From the NCBI RefSeq assembly GCF_003584165.1, contig NZ_QXFJ01000019.1, positions 1 to 64,000 on the forward strand: DNA of 64,000 nucleotides. Reading direction: 5' to 3'. The DNA comes from Flagellimonas aequoris. Its GTDB lineage: Bacteria > Bacteroidota > Bacteroidia > Flavobacteriales > Flavobacteriaceae. Shown here one piece after another: positions 17,491 through 27,027 of the stretch (positions are counted from its first letter, which is position 1; each line of letters opens with the position of its first letter). A program made the position numbers and the translations under genes. The notes beneath the pieces are model-generated. The model ran no database searches. It was not told the DNA's origin and worked only from the letters and a program-made list of their open reading frames with translations.

Positions 17491-18135
17491 TTAATCCTTG
17501 ATTTCCAGTCTATAAAACTCTTCCAGGTCGGTATTACTGTTCATATTGACGCCAAGATCTTTAATGATACCGGTTCCGACCCCATATACCCAACCATGAA
17601 GATGTAGTACCTGTCCCTTTTTCCATGCGGTTTGCACAATGGAGGTCTTGGCCAGATCGAGCACCTGCTCCCTTGTATTGAACTCAACAAACCGGTCAAA
17701 ACGTAATTCCGTGTCCTCAATACCTTCCAAACTGTTCTGGTGAAGTCTATAGACATCCCTTATATGTCGGATCCAATTGTCCACCAATCCGTAGGAATGA
17801 TTTTCCATGGCAGCCTTTACACCTCCACATCCATAATGGCCGCATACGATGATATGGGTTATTTTGAGCGCATTTACCGCATAATCAAGGACACTCAACA
17901 TGTTCATATCCGAATGCACGACCATATTGGCAATGTTGCGGTGAACGAAGACCTCGCTGGGTTGGGCACCAATAATTTCATTGGCCGGAACCCTACTGTC
18001 CGAACAGCCGATCCACAGGAGAGGGGGTTGTTGACCCTTCTCCAATTTCTTGAAGAATTCTGGGTCTTCGGCCAATTTGGATGCCACCCATTTTTTATTG
18101 TTCTCGATTAAATTTTTATAGAATTCTGAGGCCAT
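17491..18135 (-). CDS. can: beta-class carbonic anhydrase
   Basis: Zinc enzyme interconverting CO2 and bicarbonate, 214 residues. Zinc ligands are C44 (in WIGCSDSRVP, which also carries the D46-R48 dyad), H100 and C103 (in CGHYGCGGVKAAM). The length and lack of signal peptide fit the cytoplasmic Can type that supplies bicarbonate for carboxylation and aids pH balance. It lies 47 bp from the K+ channel gene on the same strand and may be co-transcribed with it. Confidence 0.96.
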   Translation of the reverse strand: MASEFYKNLIENNKKWVASKLAEDPEFFKKLEKGQQPPLLWIGCSDSRVPANEIIGAQPSEVFVHRNIANMVVHSDMNMLSVLDYAVNALKITHIIVCGHYGCGGVKAAMENHSYGLVDNWIRHIRDVYRLHQNSLEGIEDTELRFDRFVEFNTREQVLDLAKTSIVQTAWKKGQVLHLHGWVYGVGTGIIKDLGVNMNSNTDLEEFYRLEIKD

Positions 18136-18182
18136 TACTGTTTTTTATAATCCCATGTCTGGGTTCTTACTAAGATCGATAA

Positions 18183-19118
18183 CTAATTCAATGCCGCCTT
18201 ATAGGTTAGGTCAATACCACCAACATCAATGGAAACACCGGATCCATGTCTTTTGGTCAAATAGGTGAATTTTTCCCCCCATTTGATTTCGTTGGCTTTA
18301 TAGGAAGATTTTGAATACACTGTTTGCGAAAAAGACTCATCAAAGGCCTTTATGAAGATTAGGAACTCGGTATCCCTTTCCATCATTTCATCTGGGGAAA
18401 TCCCCAACAATGGACTGTTTTCGGTAATTGGATGTACAATGGTCCACATCGTGGGAAATAGGATCACCTTGGATCTTTCAAGTTCCAATAGATGGAACTC
18501 CCGGGAATCAGGGTTGTCCTTTCGCTGCATGGAAAGGGTCACGGAAGCTTCGACTTCAATGAGTTGGTTGTTTTTGGGATTAACCACCCGGAACATAAAA
18601 CCATTAATGTCCAGATAGGGGGCAATCAAGCCAAAAGTACTATATTTTATGGAGGCATAGGGTTTGGAGAACCGCCCGTACATCAGTCCAGTGGCCAAGG
18701 CAAACAGTAAAAGCCCCAAGAGGGATTCGGTGGCGGCCACAATATTGGCAGGAAGGTTCAAAGGGGCTACTTGGCCGTATCCCAGTGTTGTAATGGTCTG
18801 GGCACTGAAGAAAAAGGAGTCCAGAAATTTTTCCATGGTCGTAGTCCCACGAATTCCCGTTAAATGCTCGGTGCCAATAATAACATAAAGGCTTGCAAAA
18901 AATAAATTTATTCCAAAATAGACAGTGACGAGTATCGCAAAAAAAGAAGGCCATGACATGGTTACCAAGGAGTGGAACATGTTGATGCGCTCCAGCAGGG
19001 GAACATTATGTTTTCTTACATTGAATGTTCCATCTTTGTTCAGGGCCCGATATCCAGTGGTACCTGTTCGGGTATCCAGCCCTAGATCCTCGTATTTTGC
19101 TTTTCGTCTGGGTCTCAA
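18183..19118 (-). CDS. inward-rectifier (Kir-type) potassium channel
   Basis: Prokaryotic Kir channel of 311 residues. Two membrane helices (about 56-82 and 122-147) flank a pore helix and the selectivity filter TITTLGYGQ (about 108-116; TLGYG rather than TVGYG). The C-terminal half is the immunoglobulin-like cytoplasmic domain (YLDINGFMFRVVNPKNNQL, DNPDSREFHLLELERSK, FPTMWTIVHPI) that gates eukaryotic Kir channels with lipids and nucleotides. It would conduct K+ and help set membrane potential. The upstream neighbour on this strand is a histidine kinase; the carbonic anhydrase lies downstream. Confidence 0.95.
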   Translation of the reverse strand: MRPRRKAKYEDLGLDTRTGTTGYRALNKDGTFNVRKHNVPLLERINMFHSLVTMSWPSFFAILVTVYFGINLFFASLYVIIGTEHLTGIRGTTTMEKFLDSFFFSAQTITTLGYGQVAPLNLPANIVAATESLLGLLLFALATGLMYGRFSKPYASIKYSTFGLIAPYLDINGFMFRVVNPKNNQLIEVEASVTLSMQRKDNPDSREFHLLELERSKVILFPTMWTIVHPITENSPLLGISPDEMMERDTEFLIFIKAFDESFSQTVYSKSSYKANEIKWGEKFTYLTKRHGSGVSIDVGGIDLTYKAALN

Positions 19119-19357
19119 AACCTCATTTTATTAAAATCCGATTAACGATTTTAAAAATACACATTTTGGTTTTGAAATTTTATTTTCATTAAGTGCTATG
19201 TATGGGTTACCCTACCTTTTTTATTACACAAGCGTATAGTTCTTGCTGGATTGGGTTTTTGTTTTCTGCACTCTTTTTGTTGATCGGTATTGATTGAATG
19301 CTATAGTATCAAGTGGAATCCGGACATTGGCCACTTCTATCCTGATAGGGATTCCCT

Positions 19358-20887
19358 TTAAGAGGCACCAGTGGCCTGATTGGAAGCCGTCCGATTTGAA
19401 ATCCGATTTTCTGGAGCATCTTTAAAGCGCAGGATAAAGTTGGTGCCGTGGTCAATTTCACTTTCGCAGATCATCTCACCCCCGTTCATTTCCACAAAAT
19501 CCTTGGTGATCAGCAAGCCGAAACCTGTCCCTTTCTCGCCTTTCGTGCCTTTTCTGGTTTGGGGCCTTTCTTCATCTTTAAGCTTGTCGTACCAATGGAT
19601 GTCCATACCCATCCCAAAATCCTGTACCCCTATATCGACACTGCTGGCATTGCGCTGGGACCATATGATTATTTTTTGTCCGTTGGAACTGAATTTTATG
19701 GCATTGGAAATCAAATTCCGTAGCATGACCTTTAACATGTTCTCATCGATAAAGAGCACCGGATGGGAAACCTTGAGTTCAATGGTTATATTTTTATCAT
19801 CGGCCATTCTTGTAAATTCTTGTTTTACTGATTGAAAGACCTCTTTCAGGTCGCATATCGTTTTGTCCAACTTTACCCCATCCAATTGCTTGTAGGACCA
19901 TTGTAGCAATCCATTGACCATGGAAATCTTATCGACAATCTCCCCTTTTAACTTTCCGGTAATGGCTTTTAGGTCCGTATCCTCCAATTCGGCTTCGATC
20001 AATTCGATGATTACGATGAAATTATTCAGCGGTGCCCTTACATCGTGGGCAAGTAAGGAAAACAATTTGTTTTTGAGTTCACCGATCTTTTCCAGTTCCT
20101 CGTTCTGGGTTTCCAACTCCCTCTTTGCCATTTGAAGGCCCTTGGTCTGTCGGTCCACTTCTTTTTTAAGCTTTATGTTGGCCTCAAGCTGAAGGGTCAT
20201 ATGCTCGTCTTCCAAGGCCTTGAACTTAAACCCGATGAGCAGTGAAAAAAGGATCAATTGTACCGTTACCAAAATAGAAGTGCCAAGGACTATCGGATTT
20301 GCGTTGAAATCGTAATACCTTTTCATGAACCAAGTTCCAATATATAGGAGTGCAGCGAGTAAGATAGGGGCATACGAATAGAGATAATACCGGTTCAGTT
20401 GATGGGCATGGAACAAACGGAACCCCGAAAAGATATTCAGGAAAACCGAGGCCATGGCGGTAATCGCGGCCAACAATACAAAAAAGTCGTTCAACCAGCC
20501 GATGCCTATAACCATCTTGTTCACAATGTGAAAAAAGGGTAGGCAGATCACGATCCAGATAAATACGGTATAGGTCCCCGATAATCTTGGGTGGTGATCT
20601 TTATCAATATTCAAGTAATTCTTGGCGAACAGCAACAACCCAAGCGTTGTGATCATGGCCGTTGTGAGGGAGGCTCTGTCCGCAATCACGGATGTGTCGC
20701 CACCGAAGGAGTTGGTCACAAAAAAATAAAGGCTCCAATGCAGGGCAAGACCCAGAATGAGAATGAAATAATAGAGTAGGATCTTATGCCTTAACACTAG
20801 GAACGAAAGAAGGTGGTAAATTCCGAAAATGGCAAAAATGGATATAAACACTATGGTTGTTACGTCCCTAAAATCAAAAACATCCAT
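19358..20887 (-). CDS. multi-pass membrane sensor histidine kinase (7TM-type)
   Basis: Sensor kinase of 509 residues. About seven membrane helices span residues 8-223. A coiled coil (about 228-275: EANIKLKKEVDRQTKGLQMA) leads to H281 in LLAHDVRAPLNNF, and an ATPase domain follows with N box RNLISNAIKFS, G1 DFGMGMD and G2 GTGFGLLITK. It resembles the 7TMR-DISM type but lacks the periplasmic sugar-binding-like extension, since the N-terminus starts almost directly with a helix. No receiver gene adjoins it, so its partner is unknown. Confidence 0.9.
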   Translation of the reverse strand: MDVFDFRDVTTIVFISIFAIFGIYHLLSFLVLRHKILLYYFILILGLALHWSLYFFVTNSFGGDTSVIADRASLTTAMITTLGLLLFAKNYLNIDKDHHPRLSGTYTVFIWIVICLPFFHIVNKMVIGIGWLNDFFVLLAAITAMASVFLNIFSGFRLFHAHQLNRYYLYSYAPILLAALLYIGTWFMKRYYDFNANPIVLGTSILVTVQLILFSLLIGFKFKALEDEHMTLQLEANIKLKKEVDRQTKGLQMAKRELETQNEELEKIGELKNKLFSLLAHDVRAPLNNFIVIIELIEAELEDTDLKAITGKLKGEIVDKISMVNGLLQWSYKQLDGVKLDKTICDLKEVFQSVKQEFTRMADDKNITIELKVSHPVLFIDENMLKVMLRNLISNAIKFSSNGQKIIIWSQRNASSVDIGVQDFGMGMDIHWYDKLKDEERPQTRKGTKGEKGTGFGLLITKDFVEMNGGEMICESEIDHGTNFILRFKDAPENRISNRTASNQATGAS

Positions 20888-21122
20888 ATTTGGGATAGTA
20901 ATGGGTTATTGGTGTTCGTTGTCAAAAATAAAACAGGATAAATTCATTACAATGTTCAAAGCTAAGATTTTATCCGTTTTGTGTGCAAGTCCACATGCAT
21001 GGTAAAGCATTTGTATCTAAAATTGGACTTTTATCAGGACATAAAAGGGTTGTGTTCCATACCGTGCAGCATGCATCTCGGCTATGATAGGGCCATTGCC
21101 CTTGTAGTTTTTTTGATAAAGG

Positions 21123-23252
21123 TCAAACCACGGTGTTTTGGGAAATGGACCTGTTTACATTCCGCAACGGATCTTTCTCTTGATATACTTCATCAAGGCC
21201 TTTGGCCATCTTGATTTCAAAGACAGTTCCCTTGTTCGGTGTGCTCTGGACATCGATTTCCCCGTTCATGGCTTCCAGTTGGTTCCTCACCAAATAGAGC
21301 CCCAAGCCTTTACCGCTGGTTTTTCCGCTCAAACGCCCGTACATGTCAAAGATTTTTTTTCTGTTCTCTGGGGTGAGTTTCATCCCTCTTCCATTGTCGC
21401 GGACCTTGATGGAGACATGGTCTGGATGGTCTTTTATGGACAGTTTGATTTGAGGGGTTTCATCGGGTTTGGAATAAATGATCGCATTGGATAAAAGATG
21501 GTAAAGGATATTCACGTAATAGCTCTTGATGCCCTTTATGGTTTTCCTGTTCGAATGTACCTTCAGTTGGGCACCGGAATCTTGGATTTCCTGTTGCAAC
21601 AAAGCAGTGACATCATCCATGATATCATCAACTTCCACATCCGTGAAATGGTTGGCATCGACCTCCTTTAAGGTAAGGGAATGGTTCAAATCCTTTATGG
21701 TGCTATCAAGGTCCTCACAGGAAGTCTGGATATGTCCCAAAAGGAAATCGTTTTCCTGATGGTGGCCATGCTCATAAAGATTGGCCAAGGCTAGCAGGTT
21801 CGATAGGGGCCTCCTGACATTATGCGAAATGACGTTCACGAAATGGCGTAGTTCCTTGTTCTGTCTCTCAATTTTTTGGTTTGACAATACCTTCTCCGTA
21901 ACATCCTGGATCGTACCTGCCATTCGAACGGGTCTACCGTTACCGTCATGGAAGATCCTACCCTGTTGATGAACGAACCTGGTTTGTTGATTCGCCAAGA
22001 TTCGGTAGACCATATCAAAATGTTGTCTGTTTCTTTTTTTAAGGCAACGTCCCATGGCGTAGTCGAACGCCCTTCGGTCCTCAGGATGTATTAGGTTTTT
22101 CAAGGTTTCATGACGGGGGACAAAGTCACGTTTCTTCTGACCGAAAATGGTAAATAGGTGATCCGACCATTCGATTATATCGTTGGCCATGTCCCAGTTC
22201 CAACTTCCCATATTGGCTATTTCCTGTGCCTCCATAAGGGCTTCCCTTCCTTTTTTGATCTCATCGGTGACCTTTTCCCGTTCCGTGACATCGGATCGTC
22301 TTATGATACATCCGATTACCTGTCCATTTTTTACTACGGGATCTAACCTAGATTCGTATACCTTCTGCCCGATTTTTTCCTGCGATATGGTGGCCGAGCT
22401 ATTTTTCAGGGTTTTGTCATAGGCCGCTTGGTGCAACCGGAAACAATCCATTCCGTTGATGTCCATATCCAGCCTGGGGGGCTCATGGTACCTGTTCACA
22501 TAAAAGGTTTCGAAGGCGCTGTTGAACATGGATAGACGTCCATTTCTGTCCACGGACCAAATCAATTCTTCCGTGCTGTCCACCAATGCACTTAGACGTG
22601 TTTTTTGATCGATGATCTCTTCCAGGCTTTTTTTGAAGCCCGCCTGCATCGGACGTACGATAACCACATAGCTCATGTACGTGAGGAACAGAAAGGAGAC
22701 GGCCAATCCGATGACAAATAATTTGAACCGTGACATGATATTTTCCCGCTCCAGCTGGTAATTGGCAACGAGCGTGTTCACTCCCCTAAGGTATTTGGAT
22801 TCCCATCGGATCACGCTGTCCAAATTAACCTTATGGTCCATGTCCTTATTTTCCACATTGAAGAGAGCTGCCAGTTTCTTGTGTCCCATGTCCAGGTCTT
22901 GGTAAGCTTTTCTGGAAGATGCGATCCTGGATTCGTCCATAAGGGTCACCGTCTTCGTTCCATGGGCAATGAATGCCTTATGGTCATGGCTCCATTCTTC
23001 GAGCCTATCCTTGGATAGATTGGCACCTTGGCCCAATCGGTTCAGGGAATATTCGGTGACTACACTTTCACAATCTACACCAAGATCGGTGGTGTCCGCG
23101 ATCCTTTGTGAGTTGTGATCGAGTATATCTAGGAAATAGGTCATGCCAACATATGAAAACACTGTCGCTATTAGGATAGCGATATGCTTTGCTTTCAAAG
23201 CAATCTTGTTTTTTCTGAAAAACGCTAATTGTTGGTGTTGGGTCGGTGCCAT
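21123..23252 (-). CDS. membrane-bound PAS sensor histidine kinase
   Basis: 709 residues. Two membrane helices (about 22-42 and 177-199) enclose a helical periplasmic sensor of about 135 residues of the CHASE3/four-helix type. Two PAS domains follow (about 218-325 and 345-455; the second with PAC signature MAGTIQDVTEK). Then come the phospho-acceptor His in VISHNVRRPLSN and an ATPase domain (LLSNAIIYS, DNGRGMK, GKGLGLYLVRN). It is 46 bp downstream of a receiver gene in the same orientation, which is likely its partner. It shares the SHN(L/V)RxPLSNLL acceptor-site style with the kinase at 1312. Confidence 0.93.
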   Translation of the reverse strand: MAPTQHQQLAFFRKNKIALKAKHIAILIATVFSYVGMTYFLDILDHNSQRIADTTDLGVDCESVVTEYSLNRLGQGANLSKDRLEEWSHDHKAFIAHGTKTVTLMDESRIASSRKAYQDLDMGHKKLAALFNVENKDMDHKVNLDSVIRWESKYLRGVNTLVANYQLERENIMSRFKLFVIGLAVSFLFLTYMSYVVIVRPMQAGFKKSLEEIIDQKTRLSALVDSTEELIWSVDRNGRLSMFNSAFETFYVNRYHEPPRLDMDINGMDCFRLHQAAYDKTLKNSSATISQEKIGQKVYESRLDPVVKNGQVIGCIIRRSDVTEREKVTDEIKKGREALMEAQEIANMGSWNWDMANDIIEWSDHLFTIFGQKKRDFVPRHETLKNLIHPEDRRAFDYAMGRCLKKRNRQHFDMVYRILANQQTRFVHQQGRIFHDGNGRPVRMAGTIQDVTEKVLSNQKIERQNKELRHFVNVISHNVRRPLSNLLALANLYEHGHHQENDFLLGHIQTSCEDLDSTIKDLNHSLTLKEVDANHFTDVEVDDIMDDVTALLQQEIQDSGAQLKVHSNRKTIKGIKSYYVNILYHLLSNAIIYSKPDETPQIKLSIKDHPDHVSIKVRDNGRGMKLTPENRKKIFDMYGRLSGKTSGKGLGLYLVRNQLEAMNGEIDVQSTPNKGTVFEIKMAKGLDEVYQEKDPLRNVNRSISQNTVV

Positions 23253-23298
23253 CTTGACCGTTTTTTATAGTGCTGTATGTTCACATCCCATGGGATGC

Positions 23299-23715
23299 CT
23301 ATACATGTGAGGGTTCGAGGTTTTGGATGGTCGATCCATTTCCCAGAAACCTTTGGATGTCGCCAATGGTCAAAGGCTTGTCCAAATGGCCCCTTACGTA
23401 TTTCGGATATGTGGTCACTTTTTTGTGGTCCCCAGGGTGGATGGAAGAGCTGATGATGACCACATCGATGGTCGTTGGCAGTTCCTCCAAGGACATGAAC
23501 TCCAAGAATTCGAACCCGGTCATCTCAGGCATGTTGATATCCAAGAATAGTAGGATATGTTCTTCGGGGTTTTCCCGGAACCGAAGGTGGTCCAGGGCAA
23601 GTTCAGGATTGGTGAAGCTTCTGACTTTATCCTCAAGGCCCATTTTCCGGAACATGAGGGCATGTATGGTATTGATGAGTTCCTCATCGTCTACCAGATA
23701 TATTTCCTTGTACAT
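23299..23715 (-). CDS. single-domain response regulator (CheY-like)
   Basis: Receiver-only protein of 138 residues with acidic pair D9-D10, phospho-acceptor D59 in LLFLDINMPEM, SSS near 96-98 and the Lys in LDKPLTIGD. There is no DNA-binding domain. It precedes the PAS kinase gene and is probably co-transcribed with it. It is a sequence relative of the receiver at 914-1315, so this window carries two paralogous kinase/receiver modules. Confidence 0.9.
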   Translation of the reverse strand: MYKEIYLVDDEELINTIHALMFRKMGLEDKVRSFTNPELALDHLRFRENPEEHILLFLDINMPEMTGFEFLEFMSLEELPTTIDVVIISSSIHPGDHKKVTTYPKYVRGHLDKPLTIGDIQRFLGNGSTIQNLEPSHV

Positions 23716-24098
23716 CTTTATGGATTAAGATGATGAGAAATTAACCCTTTATTGGATTGGACCCAATTAAATGTTGTGTAAGCCTAAGGTTTATCAATGT
23801 AGAACAAAAAAAGTGGTGTGTAGGAGCACAATGATATTTCGAAAGGGCTCTTTTTAGGCATGTCCACATGGGACAAGGCTTTCTGTTGCATGGACTTTCC
23901 TTAGGGCAAAGGTTCTGGCTTTTCACTGCAATCCCCCCATGCGATTATAAGCTTCACACAGCACGTATCTGGATTGGGTTGAGCCCTGAAGGACATTTTG
24001 GAATTTTTTGAAACGGATAGGATCACTCGTAAATAATGTAAAGCATTAAAGGCTTTCACCGCGAATAAACCTCTAGGTAACATAGGCTCGGTTAAAAA

Positions 24099-24135
24099 TG
24101 TGCTCGAAAACAATTTTTTAGTGTGTTCGAGCACA
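24099..24135. promoter_or_regulatory. paired LacI-type operators upstream of the nucleotidyltransferase operon
   Basis: TGTGCTCGAAAACA (24099-24112) and TGTGTTCGAGCACA (24122-24135), start-to-start 23 bp. They match the three sites beside the LacI-type gene at 39510-39568 (consensus TGTknTCGAnCACA, with a TCGA core). The spacing of about two helical turns places the sites on one DNA face. They lie about 120 bp upstream of the start codon, ahead of the likely promoter. Confidence 0.75.
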
Positions 24136-24158
24136 TTTTTATTGGTTTTGCTTTTTTC

Positions 24159-24192
24159 TTGTGTAAAAAATATGTAAGTTCGGCTAAGATTG
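24159..24192 (+). promoter_or_regulatory. possible promoter of the nucleotidyltransferase-GH31 operon
   Basis: TTG at 24159-24161 and TAAGATTG at 24185-24192 fit the Bacteroidota pattern (TTG near -33; TAnnTTTG near -7) with one mismatch and a long 23-bp spacer. It lies between the operators and the ATG at 24252. Weak on its own. Confidence 0.3.
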
Positions 24193-24251
24193 GACATAAA
24201 AATGAAGAATATTGTCTGTAAAGGCAAGATTATCAATATTATAGAAATCAA

Positions 24252-25181
24252 ATGCAGAAAAAAGTAAAACCTACATTGGTGGTCTTGGCCGCAGGCATGG
24301 GAAGTCGTTATGGAGGTCTTAAACAAATAGACTCATTTACCCCCCAAGGGGACACCATAATTGACTTTTCAATCTATGATGCATTACAGGCTGGTTTCGG
24401 AAAGTTCGTGTTCATCATCCGAAAGAGTTTTGAGCGCGAGTTCAAGGAAATCTTCAACCCAAAATTACAAGGGAAGGCTGAGGTAGTCTATGCATACCAA
24501 GAACTGGAAAATGTTCCAAAAAAGTATATCAACCCAGATAGGGTAAAACCATGGGGCACAGGTCATGCCCTTTTAATGGTCAAAGATGTGGTAGACGAAA
24601 ATTTTGCCATCATCAATGCGGATGACTTTTACGGGAGGGAAGCCTTCATGGCCATGGCTCAGGCTTTGGGTACAACGGACAAGGAATCGTACAACTTTTT
24701 TACCATGTCCTACCTGTTGAAAAATACCATATCCGATCATGGTTTCGTCTCCAGGGGAGAATGTCAGGTGGACGAAGAGGGATATCTGACCGATATAAAG
24801 GAGAGGACCCATATTGAAAAAATTGATGGGCGGTTAATGCGAAAGGATGAAAATGAACACTTCGTTCCCATTGATGGGAATACTGTAGTATCCATGAATT
24901 TTTTCGGGTTTACCCCTAAATGTTTTGCGTTTGCGGAAAACCTATTCTTGAAATTCTTGGAAGAAAACCAGGAAAGTCTAAAGGCGGAATTTTATATCCC
25001 ATACATCGTGAACGAAATGTTACAGTTGGACTCGGTGACCGTAAAGGTTTTAAAATCGAATGCCAAGTGGTTCGGTGTCACGTACAAAGAAGACAAGGAA
25101 ATCGTTCAAAGATCGATCGATGAATTAAAAAGACAACACATTTACCCAACGGAGCTTTGGAAAATCTCCAAAACAAGATAG
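24252..25181 (+). CDS. sugar-phosphate nucleotidyltransferase
   Basis: GT-A-fold nucleotidyltransferase of 309 residues. The N-terminal nucleotide-binding signature is VLAAGMGSRYGGLKQ (residues 11-25). FIIRKSFEREF and the metal-binding stretch INADDFYGREAF follow, and there is no hexapeptide C-terminal repeat. It should couple a sugar 1-phosphate with an NTP to give an NDP-sugar. It shares an operon with a GH31 hydrolase (7-bp gap) and, by operator matches, a regulon with a GHMP-type sugar kinase 14 kb away. Kinase plus nucleotidyltransferase would form a salvage route (sugar, sugar-1-P, NDP-sugar) for the sugar released by the locus. The exact sugar is not visible. Confidence 0.85.
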   Translation: MQKKVKPTLVVLAAGMGSRYGGLKQIDSFTPQGDTIIDFSIYDALQAGFGKFVFIIRKSFEREFKEIFNPKLQGKAEVVYAYQELENVPKKYINPDRVKPWGTGHALLMVKDVVDENFAIINADDFYGREAFMAMAQALGTTDKESYNFFTMSYLLKNTISDHGFVSRGECQVDEEGYLTDIKERTHIEKIDGRLMRKDENEHFVPIDGNTVVSMNFFGFTPKCFAFAENLFLKFLEENQESLKAEFYIPYIVNEMLQLDSVTVKVLKSNAKWFGVTYKEDKEIVQRSIDELKRQHIYPTELWKISKTR

Positions 25182-25188
25182 ACTAGGA

Positions 25189-26811
25189 ATGAAATTGACC
25201 ATAACAACTTTTGCAGTACTGACCCTGACCATGTTCAACACGTACTCCCAAAATGGGGATAAGCTTGATCTGGACATTATGAAAGGTGAATATTGGTGGG
25301 GTGGCCTAAGCACTGAAGGGCACAATACACCATATGATGTCAATTCTGAGGTAAGTCATGACCAATGGGCCAATGATGAAGGCAATCAAGCCCAACCCAT
25401 CCTGCTTTCCAATAAGGGCAGGTATGTTTGGTCCAATACCCCAATTAAATATGTCTTTGATAAAGGCCACATTCAGATAACGACCAGGGTTGGTGAAATT
25501 CAGTTTGGCAGTGCTGGTAAGAATTTACGCGATGCATACCAATATGTGGCGCAAAACTTCTTCGCTCCAAATGGGAAGATTCCGGAAGAAAAGTTGTTCA
25601 CCCATCCCCAATACAATACATGGATAGAGCTGATCTATGACCAAAATGAAGAGGATATCCTGAAATATGCCCAAGGCATTTTGGATAATGGGTACCCCCC
25701 AGGAGTATTGATGATCGATGATAACTGGCAGGAAGACTATGGGACTTGGAATTTTTCACCTCGAAGATTCAAAGATCCCAAGGCAATGATCGAGAAACTC
25801 CATGACATGGGGTTTCTGGTCATGCTATGGGTATGCCCCTTCGTTAGTCCTGATTCGGAGGTTTTCCGTTATCTGGCAAAAGAAGGCATGCTATTGCAGG
25901 CTCCACAAGAAACACAGGAGGTACAATGGAAAAACACCCAGGATACGGCAGCCATCATACGCTGGTGGAACGGTGCCAGTGCTTGTTTGGACTTGACCAA
26001 TCCCAAAACCAATACATGGTTCAAGGAGCAGTTGAACCACCTGGTGGACGAATATGGGGTGGATGGATTTAAATTCGATGCGGGTGATGCCCAGTTTTAT
26101 GAAAATGGCATCGTTTCATTTGAAAGTGTTTTGCCTAACGACCATACGGCCCTGTATGCCAAATTTGGATTGGACTATCCCCTGAATGAATATCGGGCGT
26201 CATGGAGAATGGCAGGTTTGCCTTTGGCACAACGATTAAGGGACAAAGGACATAATTGGGAAGATCTGCAAAAGTTGATCCCTGACCAGATGTCCCAAAG
26301 TTTGATGGGGTATGCGTACACATGCCCGGACATGATAGGGGGAGGGGAGTATGGTTCTTTCATAGACCTTGCCTCCATGGATGAGGAATTGGTTGTACGA
26401 TCTGCCCAGGTCCATGCCTTGATGCCCATGATGCAATTTTCAGTGGCACCATGGCGTGTGTTGTCCAAAGAAAACGCAAGGTACTGTTTGGAAGCCGCAA
26501 AACTCCATGAAAAGATGGGCCCCTATTTTCTTGAACTGGCCATTCAGGCTTCAAAAACAGGGGAGCCTATTGTAAAACCAATGGCATTGGCTTTTCCGAA
26601 TGATGGCTACGAGACCATTAAGGACCAGTTTGTTCTAGGCGATGGAATCATCGTAGCTCCAGTGGTGACAAAAGGATCCTTGAAGCGAAAAGTGGTTCTT
26701 CCCAAAGGAAAATGGCAAGACGAAAAGGGAAAAAATTATAAAGGGAACAAGACCGTTGAAATTGAAGTGCCGTTGGGCAGACTTCCGTTTTTTACCAAGG
26801 TTGGCAAGTAG
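25189..26811 (+). CDS. GH31-family glycoside hydrolase (secreted)
   Basis: Exported hydrolase of 540 residues with a signal peptide (MKLTITTFAVLTLTMFNTYSQ). A beta-sandwich N-domain is followed by a TIM barrel carrying GVLMIDDNWQEDYGTWNF (about 173-190) and the probable nucleophile D297 in GVDGFKFDAGD. GDGIIVAPVV marks the C-terminal beta domain boundary, as in GH31 enzymes. Length and motif style are nearer to the alpha-galactosidase-like bacterial GH31 subgroup than to alpha-glucosidases. It probably cleaves alpha-linked terminal Gal or GalNAc, an inference supported by the GH109-like and kinase genes of the same regulon. Confidence 0.85.
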   Translation: MKLTITTFAVLTLTMFNTYSQNGDKLDLDIMKGEYWWGGLSTEGHNTPYDVNSEVSHDQWANDEGNQAQPILLSNKGRYVWSNTPIKYVFDKGHIQITTRVGEIQFGSAGKNLRDAYQYVAQNFFAPNGKIPEEKLFTHPQYNTWIELIYDQNEEDILKYAQGILDNGYPPGVLMIDDNWQEDYGTWNFSPRRFKDPKAMIEKLHDMGFLVMLWVCPFVSPDSEVFRYLAKEGMLLQAPQETQEVQWKNTQDTAAIIRWWNGASACLDLTNPKTNTWFKEQLNHLVDEYGVDGFKFDAGDAQFYENGIVSFESVLPNDHTALYAKFGLDYPLNEYRASWRMAGLPLAQRLRDKGHNWEDLQKLIPDQMSQSLMGYAYTCPDMIGGGEYGSFIDLASMDEELVVRSAQVHALMPMMQFSVAPWRVLSKENARYCLEAAKLHEKMGPYFLELAIQASKTGEPIVKPMALAFPNDGYETIKDQFVLGDGIIVAPVVTKGSLKRKVVLPKGKWQDEKGKNYKGNKTVEIEVPLGRLPFFTKVGK

Positions 26812-26936
26812 CTAATATTTAAACAAAATATAGGTAGCGTTTTAAAATGAATAATTAAAATGGTGGTGCCATGATGGTAGGCACTTGCAACATGAAATAT
26901 TAAAATTAGTTTTGAGTTGTTAGTTAGTTTTTTAGC

Positions 26937-26977
26937 AAGGGCTATTAGGGTGGTATTATTTCATCGTGATAGCCCTT
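26937..26977. terminator. possible bidirectional terminator hairpin
   Basis: AAGGGCTAT (26937-26945) pairs with ATAGCCCTT (26969-26977) around a 23-nt loop, between convergent genes. A short T run follows on the plus strand. Placement supports a terminator; the long loop weakens it. Confidence 0.45.
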
Positions 26978-27027
26978 TAATCTAAGTTTAATTGATGTGC
27001 AACACCCTATTGACAGTCGCTCAAATG

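Larger units (their letters stand above)
23716..24251. other. regulatory intergenic region upstream of the nucleotidyltransferase operon
   Basis: Over 500 bp without an intact gene. The right part holds two LacI-type operators (24099-24135) and a possible promoter. About 23940-24040 has the look of a dispersed intergenic repeat: its minus strand translates as VILSVSKNSKMSFRAQPNPD, a phrase I recall from spurious ORFs in other flavobacterial intergenic regions. Confidence 0.45.

Noticed and set aside
23901..24326. 141-codon minus-strand ORF over the nucleotidyltransferase start
   Set aside because: It runs through the operators and into the nucleotidyltransferase gene, and resembles repeat-derived spurious ORFs.
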